Assembly: GCA_022560025.1 (NCBI GenBank)
Contig: JAFISE010000125.1
Span: forward strand, 1 to 64,000
Length of the DNA: 64,000 bases
Direction: 5' to 3'
Source: Stagonosporopsis chrysanthemi
Lineage: Eukaryota; Ascomycota; Dothideomycetes; Pleosporales; Didymellaceae
In this document: one piece after another, positions 56,928 to 64,000 of the stretch
Layout: each line of letters starts with the position of its first letter
Numbering within the stretch: the stretch's first letter is position 1
Position numbers and translations under genes: made by a program
The notes under the pieces: generated by a model
Seen by the model: the letters and a program-made list of their open reading frames with translations, nothing else
Databases searched by the model: none
Told to the model about the DNA's origin: nothing

Positions 56928-58025
56928 TTATCGCCATAGCGACCACCAGGGCTTCTGTGTCACCATCGGCTCGGTCTGCGGGAGCTGCACTTGCTCTCCA
57001 GTTGCGACTTCGGCTAGCTTCTTCCGCAGACCCTTCCTGGGCTTCAGCTCCAACCACCACGTTGTGCCGAAGTTGTACCTTTTGATGTTCACGACTTCAA
57101 GTCCACTGTCCTCAACGATCTTCCCAATGTCCTTGTTCCACCAGCATCCATGTTCATCGGCGTGGGCCGGAGCGGTTTTATCGAGCATGCTGTTGAGCCA
57201 GTCATAATGCGACTTGCCGTGCTCTAGAAGCAAGATCTGCCCGTCCTCTTTGGTGCATGCCTCGATGTTCTGCAGCAGCTTCACGGGTTCGGGCGTCGAG
57301 CAGAGACCCATTGTCTCGATGATGGTGTCGTAGCCTTCCTGAGCGTCAAATGGCGGTGTGATGGGGTCTAGAGCGGATTGCCGCTTAAAGAAGACTCGGC
57401 TGAAGTACTCCTTGTGCGTATCGTTCCACTTTCGTCGTGCAACGTCCAACATGGGCGCACTCGAGTCGAGCAGTGTTACGGTTGCGCATTGCTTCGTGTT
57501 GTAATATGGTATGTTCCTGCCAGTTCCCACGGCGACCTCCAACACATGTCCTCTTGCCAGCTTGGTGAGCTTCTTGCGCTTCGACGTAAGCAGCAGCAGT
57601 GTTTCTGAGGTGTCAACCTTCTCGTCGTAGCCCTCAGCCTCCTTGTCGAACCGATCCGTGAGATCGGCTGGCAGGTCCTTGATACCGACATCACGCGACA
57701 GCGACACGTACAGCATGACACCGTACATGCCGAGACCGAATGCGACCAGGCCAACGCCGAACATGGGCCACTGTCGCCATCTTCGCAGCTTCGCCTGATG
57801 TTGCTCGGACGCCACTTGCTCGTCTGATAGTCGTTGTAGGTCTCGCAACTTCGGTCGTGCAGCCCAGACTTTTCGAATGGCCTCCTCCGGCGTCTGCTTC
57901 GGGTCTGGTCTCGAGAGATCGTAGGGAGATTGTATGGGCGCTCTTCTATTCAAGGGAAGCGCGCGTCTGACTGGCACCGCTTTCGTCGTAGGGAGTGCCC
58001 GCGGTGGCTTCGGAATCTTCGCCAT
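56928..58025 (-). CDS. OMS1-like mitochondrial inner-membrane methyltransferase
   Basis: Single exon, 365 aa from the ATG at 58025 (MAKIPKPPRALPTTKAVPVRR). An in-frame upstream extension to 58139 is less likely because the chosen start opens a basic, acid-poor mitochondrial-type presequence. One transmembrane segment (MFGVGLVAFGLGMYGVMLYV, about 85-107) precedes a class I methyltransferase domain: VLEVAVGTGRNIPYY near 162 is the AdoMet glycine motif, followed by LLDSSAPMLDVA, GYDTIIETMGLCS and LLLEHGKSHYDW. This matches yeast Oms1, a mitochondrial membrane methyltransferase-like protein that affects respiratory-complex assembly. The substrate is not established. It is divergent from the FAD oxidase gene, with about 270 bp between starts. 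Confidence 0.88.
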   Translation of the reverse strand: MAKIPKPPRALPTTKAVPVRRALPLNRRAPIQSPYDLSRPDPKQTPEEAIRKVWAARPKLRDLQRLSDEQVASEQHQAKLRRWRQWPMFGVGLVAFGLGMYGVMLYVSLSRDVGIKDLPADLTDRFDKEAEGYDEKVDTSETLLLLTSKRKKLTKLARGHVLEVAVGTGRNIPYYNTKQCATVTLLDSSAPMLDVARRKWNDTHKEYFSRVFFKRQSALDPITPPFDAQEGYDTIIETMGLCSTPEPVKLLQNIEACTKEDGQILLLEHGKSHYDWLNSMLDKTAPAHADEHGCWWNKDIGKIVEDSGLEVVNIKRYNFGTTWWLELKPRKGLRKKLAEVATGEQVQLPQTEPMVTQKPWWSLWR

Positions 58026-58293
58026 GGCGGCGCGTGTGGGGTAGAAGAGATTAGGTGTGTAGACTACCTGGAAAGATGGAAAGTGAAGCTGTCCAGATTC
58101 TCGGGTCGAGCTCAGACCCTCTCCCGAGCTCCACGCCACACGAGGCTGGAGCCGTCAACCGCGACTGACCGGCGACGACATCGGAGTCGGAGTAAATCCA
58201 CTTGAAATTTATAGCTAGCTATGCAGACTCGGCCCAATTGACTTTGCACTTCTTCACTGCTGTTTGTGTATTCTTTGACTGTCTTGCTGCGCA

Positions 58294-59751
58294 ATGTCTT
58301 CCCCCTCGCCTTCTTCTTCTTCTGCTTCTTTGCCCAAGATACCCAAATCTGTGATCATCGTTGGCAGTGGCGCTTTCGGCCTCTCTACAGCATGGGCGCT
58401 CTGCAGGAATCCTGAGTTCACCTACACTTCCATCATTGTTGTGGATCGTCAGACATTCCCATCTCCGGACGGTTCTAGCGTAAGTCATCTCTTGAGAGTT
58501 CTGCGAGCCATTCTCCTCACACGCGACTTCCGAGCGCAACATGTCCCGTTTGGGAAGCATCGCTGATCACATCACTCACAGATCGATACTTCCCGCATCA
58601 TTCGCCCTGACTACGCCTCTGCGCCCTACAACCGCCTCGCGAACATTGCGCAAGACCGCTGGCGCACCGACTTTGCGACTAAGGAATACCACGAGACCGG
58701 GCTCGCCCTCACAGCATGGGGAAAGGAACAGAAATATGTACAGACGGCGCTGGAAAACGTCCGCCGTATTGGAACAGACAAGATTGAAGTCACCGACTCG
58801 CCTGAAGAGATTGGCAGAGCAGCGGGCTTGGAAGGGAATGATGCATGGGGCAATGGCAGCACAGGCTACGTGAATTGGAGCTCTGGCTGGGCCAACGCAG
58901 AGGGTGCTATGCTATGGCTGCGCGAGAAGGTCGAGAAGATGAACCGCGTCAACTTTGTCGTCAACGGCGTCAAGAAGCTTCTCATCGACCACAAGACAAA
59001 CACCGTCTCCGGAGTGCGCCTCAGCGACGGCTCCGAGCTCACCGCAGATTTGACCATCCTAGCCGCCGGCGCGTGGACGGCCTCCCTTATCGACCTGCGC
59101 GGCATCTGCAAAGCCACCGGCCAGGTCATCTGCTACATGCCCATCTCAGACGCCGAGCAAGAGCGCCTGGGCAAGAACCCCACAATCCTCAACCTCTCGC
59201 ACGGCCTCTTCATCATCCCACCATCCAACAAGCTCCTCAAAGTTGCCCGCCACGGCCATGGCTACGTCAACCCAACCACAGTCCCGCACCCCGAGTCTAA
59301 CGACCCCACCGAAACAATCACAATCTCCCTGCCCTGGACCGCCGTCGACGACCCCAACCAAGCCGTCCCCGAAGAGGGCCAGCGCGATTTGCGCAACTTC
59401 CTCACTGCCGTCCACCCTTCCATCTCTGTTCCGTCCCGGCCCTTCACTAAGAGCAAGATTTGCTGGTACACGGATACCCGCGACGGTGACTTCCTGATCA
59501 GCTACCACCCCAAGTACTCGGGGCTGTTCGTCGCAACGGGCGGGAGCGGCCACGGATTCAAGTTCCTGCCCGTCATTGGCGACAGCATCTTGGAGTGTGT
59601 GCTGGGTCGGACGCCGAAGGACTTCGTGGGCAAGTGGGAGTGGCCGGCCGAGAGGCTGCCGGAGGAGCAGTGGCCGGGTGATGGGTCGAGGGGTGGGCCT
59701 GTGGGGTTGGTGTTGGCGGAAGAGATGGCGAGGAGTAGGAATAAGTTGTAG
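58294..59751 (+). CDS. DAO-family FAD-dependent amine oxidase (fructosyl-amino-acid or sarcosine oxidase-like)
   Basis: Two exons, 58294-58479 and 58582-59751, with a 102-bp intron giving 451 aa. The dinucleotide-binding motif VIIVGSGAFGLSTAWAL (GxGxxG at 24-29) is in exon 1. The junction reads DGSSIDTSRIIRPDYA, the conserved DAO segment, and is only complete after splicing. Cys356 in KICWYTDTRDGDFLI corresponds to the Cys that carries covalent FAD in monomeric sarcosine oxidase and fructosyl-amino-acid oxidases. The end has FVATGGSGHGFKFLPVIGD. Reaction expected: oxidation of a secondary amine (N-methyl or fructosyl amino acid, or saccharopine) with peroxide release. Substrate not resolved. 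No clear PTS1 tripeptide: it ends in Arg-Asn-Lys-Leu (NKL), which is SKL-like and could target peroxisomes weakly. Confidence 0.9.
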
Positions 59752-60159
59752 ATTTGATGAGTTCTCCCGAATGACGTGGAAATGAACGGATAGGGGTTTT
59801 GCATCGAAGTTCGGTTGCAGATGTTGGCCATCATCACAGTTCAGCGCAATCACATTGTTATCATCGCTCAGTAAGTATCGAGTGTGCGCAGTTTAGTTTA
59901 AAAATTTCGTATTCAATCTATGGTCTCGGTTTGAGCAACCACTTTTTATATACATGCCTAAGCGCCAATACAGCGCAAGCTGATGCTATTGTCTGACAAA
60001 CGAGACTCTGTGTCTAGGAAGAGACATTACACAAGAAGGAGAAAATCGAGCAGCGTCCTGAGCCGCATCAAACCAGCATGCTAGAAGGCTGGGAAAAGAA
60101 AACTCGTGCCATGCATCGTTGAGAAGAAACCTAGGAAATAGTTACAGAGCCGAGCTGCC
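59752..60159. other. Convergent intergenic region
   Basis: About 400 bp between the FAD oxidase and MscS channel stop codons. The AT-rich middle fits two 3' UTRs. No gene seen. Confidence 0.5.
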
Positions 60160-63082
60160 TCACTCTCTCTTGTACTGGAACCGCTCGACCGGGGGACTCT
60201 GCGACCGATAGGGATTGTTGGAGCCGCTAGGGCCGGGCACACCGAATGGAGACCTGCCCTCCTCTTCCTGCGCACGCTCCCGCTCTTCCGCTGTCATGGC
60301 CACGCGCGGTCGGCTGTTCGATCGTGGGGGAGGTAACATGGTCTGGAACTGGTACTCCTCGATCTGACCCGTCGAAATCGACGTCGGTGATCCCGGCGCT
60401 GTGCTGCGGTGGACAGACTGTGATGGTTGGAGAGGCTGTGGTGGCGAGGCGTAGTTGGATTGGGAAGGGTTTACTGAAAGAGGAAGAGGGGGTGGCCGAT
60501 TGAAGTCAGTTGATGGTCGAGTGGCGTAGGGCGAGAGAGTGGCGCCTCCCTTGCGCTTCCCAGCTGTACTGGCCTTGTGTAGCAAGGACTTGACTTCGTC
60601 CAAATCCGGACGAGCGTCGGTGCTAGGTCGGCCGAGGGTGCTAACGTCGTCGCGAGCCGTCCAAGTGTCATCGCGGACGGTGTCGACTCCTGGTCTGCGG
60701 TTGGTCAAAGAGTTGATGGCGAAGTCCTCGCTCTGCACTCCGAGACCAAGGTAGTCATTTCCTGTTGACTTGCCCTTATCGCTCGGGTCATCAGGCTTGC
60801 TCAAAGGTACCATACGCGCCTTGTCGGAATTCATCAAGTACGCCTCATAGGCCTCACGCGCCTCAGCCGGTGGAATGGCTACTGACCATGACGGCTTATC
60901 TGCCGAGCCCAACGCAGCATCTCCACCAGCTGGACTGTGGATTGGAACCTTGCGCAAAGCAACCACCAATGCACACATGAACTTCGATCGTCGGGATGCG
61001 CGAAGGGACTCGTTCGACCAGTTGCCTTTGAAGCGGATCTCGACCCTAAGCTCTAATTTGTTCATCTCGGCAATGCTGATAACCTCGATGTCTGTATCGG
61101 GGTAAAAATCGCGGCTGTTGGCTGGATCGCGGAGGAAGGACTGCATTTCGAGCTTGAGGAGGTGGATGTCCTCGAAAGAAGTGCCAAAATCGCAGAACAC
61201 AGAGACCTGCTCGCGCATGGATTTGCTTCGCGTAATGTTCTCAACCCACACCCCGTTCAGCATGATGTTAGGAATCTGAACTGTCTTGCCATTTGCAATG
61301 CGTTTGAAGACCGTGTACAGCAAAGCAATGTGTTCAACCGTGAGCTCCTCTGATGTTATGTCGACACGGTCACCGATATCGAAAGGGTGCTTGACGAATA
61401 AGAAGATGCAAGAACCAAGAACTTCCTGGGCGGTCGTAGCGAAGACGAACGACAGAGACAGAAGAGCCGTGGCTGACGTAGTGAGAGTACCGACGAAGCT
61501 GGGGCTAAGGAAGGCGACGAAGACGAAGATGCAGACGATGAAGACCATGGTGAACAAAAGGCCATCAAGAGCGTTGATCGCAGCGTCAACGTCGTGCATG
61601 CTGGAGTTGATAGCCTTGCGTTGTCTGCCGATTTCGGTAACAGTGAGGATCATCTCGTCCAGACTGATATCGCCATTGCCATCCCGATCAAGCGATCCAA
61701 AACACTCCTCGGCTTCATCTGCGCGTCCGGGCCCCATGACTTCGATCAGATCTTCTTGATACAGTTCATTCTTGCCTTCGACGACGAAGGACATCCAGAT
61801 TCGCTTGGCCAACGCTTCGGCAGAACGGTTCCTTTCTAGAGCAGTAAGGACGATGGAATGGGCAGAGTTGACATCGAAAACCTTTTTGCCCGTAATCTCA
61901 GATGCGATGGTCCCGAATACAGACGTGACCTTGTCTCCAATACGACCAACATCGCGACCAACTTCCTGAACAAGGCGCATAGGCGTGCGAGTGCCAGAGC
62001 GTCCTTTCTTAGACGTGCCCTTCTTGCTACCTGGCAGAAGATCGAGTAGGGTCTCTTGAATCGTGTAATCTTCTTCCGCAAATTCGTTGCAATAAGCCGG
62101 GAACAAAGCTCGAGATGCATCGTAGAGGATTCCCAGGAGATAGACGTTGCGCTTCGACTCCTGGATTTTCTGATCAAACTGCTTGCGGTGATAACTGATA
62201 CTGATCAATTGGATCAAGACGCGCTCAGCGAGGATGATGACGGTGCAGACCAGTAAGGCAAGCAAGACAGATTGCATTTTGCTGTACCACGCCGGGCGGG
62301 CTCTGTCACCAATAGGAACGACAAGCTGCCAGATTGTTAGCATAATCCATGTGCCTTGCAATAGAACTTACTCCGGGAAATGTCGCTTGGTTGACAACCA
62401 TCCACAGCACGAATGACAAAGGCTTCTCCACAGCGCGCAGAAGCAGCGCATATTTCTTTACACCAGGACTCACCACGCCAATAAGGAATTCGAAGACATT
62501 CGGAAGGAAATGGGCGACGATCTTCATAGCCCAAAAACTGAGCCAGACTGGCAAAATCGTTAGTGTGTTTGCTGGGCAAATGATAGGATTCCTGAACTTA
62601 CTGATTTCAATCCAGATCCAAAACCGCCTCGGCTCCGTATCGCCAATACCTCCAGTGATGACTTTTGTTTGCGATAGAATGATAGGAATGGCGAGGATTA
62701 AAGCGACCGGTGCAACGTAGATCATGTAGCGCGTGACAATGCTGAAGTTCAGGATCTTGGTATAGAGACGGCCCATCTTGTTCAAGGCTGTCTTCTCCTG
62801 CCCGGCAACCTCGCGAGGTGGAAGCGGGGCGCCGGTTCGTGAGTCGACCTTCACCAATTGCCTGCGGCCCCGTGTAGACATGCCGTTGAACATGCCGGTC
62901 TTCTCAGAATGCTTCTCGTCGGAAACGGGTGACGGTGTGTGGCTAACCACCGTCTGAAGAGGGATGTCGTTGCCGTGGTTGTCCATTTTGTTGTCGTCCC
63001 TGATAGCGTTGAGTGGCTGGAAGCCGTGGTTGGAAAGGCGAAAGGATCTCTGCGACGGTGATCGCTGGGAATGGCCCGGCAT
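60160..63082 (-). CDS. EF-hand MscS-type mechanosensitive channel (Msy1/Msy2-like)
   Basis: Three exons, 63082-62602, 62547-62372 and 62325-60160, with introns of 54 and 46 bp giving 940 aa. Splicing produces WIEIIWLSFWAMKIVAHFLP and NQATFPGLVVPIGD, both inside membrane segments. The N terminus (about 100 residues) is soluble. Several transmembrane helices follow to about 270, then a linker and an EF hand (LDRDGNGDISLDEM, about 430). Two or three helices come next, then the MscS pore-lining and beta domains, with FVKHPFDIGDRVDI and NIMLNGVWVENITRSKS. A long Ser/Pro-rich tail makes up about the last 220 residues. This matches fission yeast Msy1/Msy2, ER channels that limit calcium rise under hypo-osmotic shock. 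Calcium control is inferred from the canonical EF loop. Confidence 0.94.
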
Positions 63083-64000
63083 AAGTGAGATCTATATGTG
63101 GTCGAAGCAGGCGCTGCCTTTCACTGCGAAGACTGGGTGTAGCCGGGCTGATTGAAAAAGGCTCCAGCAGCTATAATCGAAAAAGAATGGAGGGGAGAGT
63201 CGCGGCGGAATGTGCGTCGAGCACGATGCTTTGCGGTAGTACAGTGGAGACGAGCGATGACGGCGATGGCGGTTGAGGCGATGGCCGTGAAATGTCAGGG
63301 CGCCCAAGGAAACAATGAAACAGGGGAAACGAGGGCCCAGCTCTCCAGACACGTACTATACACAATTGCGCAAAGTCGGCACGCAAGCGAAGGAGGGAGG
63401 CAGAGAATTTATTCAGGAGGACGAGTGCACTCAAAAAGCACCGCATTGTTGGTCCCCAGACCCTAGCAGGTGGCTTGTCTCCCCTGCAGCAGGGCCGGAT
63501 GGTAAAACGCGCTTATTGCCGTTCAGGCGAATCATGGTGATCCCTGGTCGGTCTTGCCAGGCTCAAAGGGGAACGCCTACGTCGCTGATCGCCAGCCGCC
63601 TCATCGCAGGTCCAGCAGCCGGGCTGCGCGTGGAGCTCAGACGACATGAAGGCGCCGTTGCTCCACTGGCAGCTGCTCCCAAAAAACCTTGAATTTGTGC
63701 AGCCACCAGGAAGCTTTGATCCACCATAATGTCTCAGATGACGATCCCTGAGTTGATCCGATCTGGACTCACTGCCCCCAATTGCCCTTATCGATAAGCT
63801 TTGGCTGTCGGATCTGCTGTTGGGACGTCTTTGGACAGTGGGGACTCCATGTCCCTTCTCCACAATGATGAGCTGCTGTGATGTGGCAGCAAGACACCCC
63901 ATCCGAGAACGGCTGGTGTGTCACACGGTCACATAATGGTGCAAGAACTGTCATCTCTCACACACGCACACTCTCCACAGCTGATGAGCTTGTCTGAAAC
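63083..64000. other. Right-edge non-coding region
   Basis: About 920 bp upstream of the channel gene: its promoter and 5' UTR. Frames up to about 129 codons overlap on both strands and match nothing. No features seen. Confidence 0.5.

Noticed and set aside
59146..59853. 235-codon minus-strand frame opposite the FAD oxidase
   Set aside because: Reverse shadow of a conserved DAO-family exon.
1..64000. Secondary-metabolite or CRISPR-type system
   Set aside because: No polyketide, peptide or terpene synthase and no regularly spaced repeats are present. The regulator, oxidase and methyltransferase genes are separated by unrelated genes.

Overview
The window is nuclear DNA from a filamentous ascomycete (Pezizomycotina, probably Dothideomycetes; the class is an inference). 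The evidence is many short introns of about 43-100 bp with GT...AG ends and CTAAC/CTGAC-like branch sites, moderate GC content, and typical filamentous-fungal families: DUF3433 membrane protein, deuterolysin, a HET-domain protein, a zinc-cluster regulator and a Cys-rich metallothionein-like protein. I rebuilt 20 multi-exon or single-exon gene models by hand and checked reading phase across every splice site. One further partial gene end lies at base 1. I saw no rRNA, tRNA, CRISPR array or intact transposon.

Layout. 1-82: 3' end of an unidentified gene. 1.6-4.3 kb: DUF3433 membrane protein (+), convergent with a secreted deuterolysin metalloprotease (-, 4.5-5.6 kb). 7.2-14.2 kb: NOT1, scaffold of the CCR4-NOT deadenylase (-, 4 exons, 2279 aa), divergent from a Cdc15/Imp2-type F-BAR-SH3 cytokinesis protein (+, 15.4-18.5 kb). 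18.5-24.8 kb: a 6.3-kb stretch with no supportable gene, carrying one strong inverted repeat. It ends at a Ran1/Pat1-like kinase (+, 24.8-26.1 kb). 26.1-29.5 kb: a second gene-poor stretch.

29.5-41 kb is compact and housekeeping-like: a divergent CWC16/YJU2-like protein (-), a conserved coiled-coil fungal protein (-), an oxidoreductase-like mitochondrial protein (+), DPM3 (-), a Rap1GDS1/SmgGDS-like armadillo protein (+), a metallothionein-like protein (+) and AP-2 alpha adaptin (+). 41-48.3 kb: a NADAR-domain protein (+), an F-box-like protein (-), a zinc-cluster regulator (+) that shows only half of the usual Cys cluster, and a HET-domain protein (+). 48.5-54.6 kb: PLP homeostasis protein (-), DUF2235 alpha/beta hydrolase-like protein (-) and a GDS1-like winged-helix protein (-). 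56.9-63.1 kb: OMS1-like methyltransferase (-), a DAO-family FAD oxidase (+) and an EF-hand MscS channel (-).

No obvious biosynthetic cluster or defence island is present, and I found no convincing new multi-gene system. The most interesting points are two long perfect hairpins in non-coding DNA, the half zinc cluster, a YJU2-like paralogue lacking one zinc-ligand Cys, an ATG-less open extension at the 5' end of the DUF2235 gene, three introns whose retention would stay in frame, and the NADAR protein.
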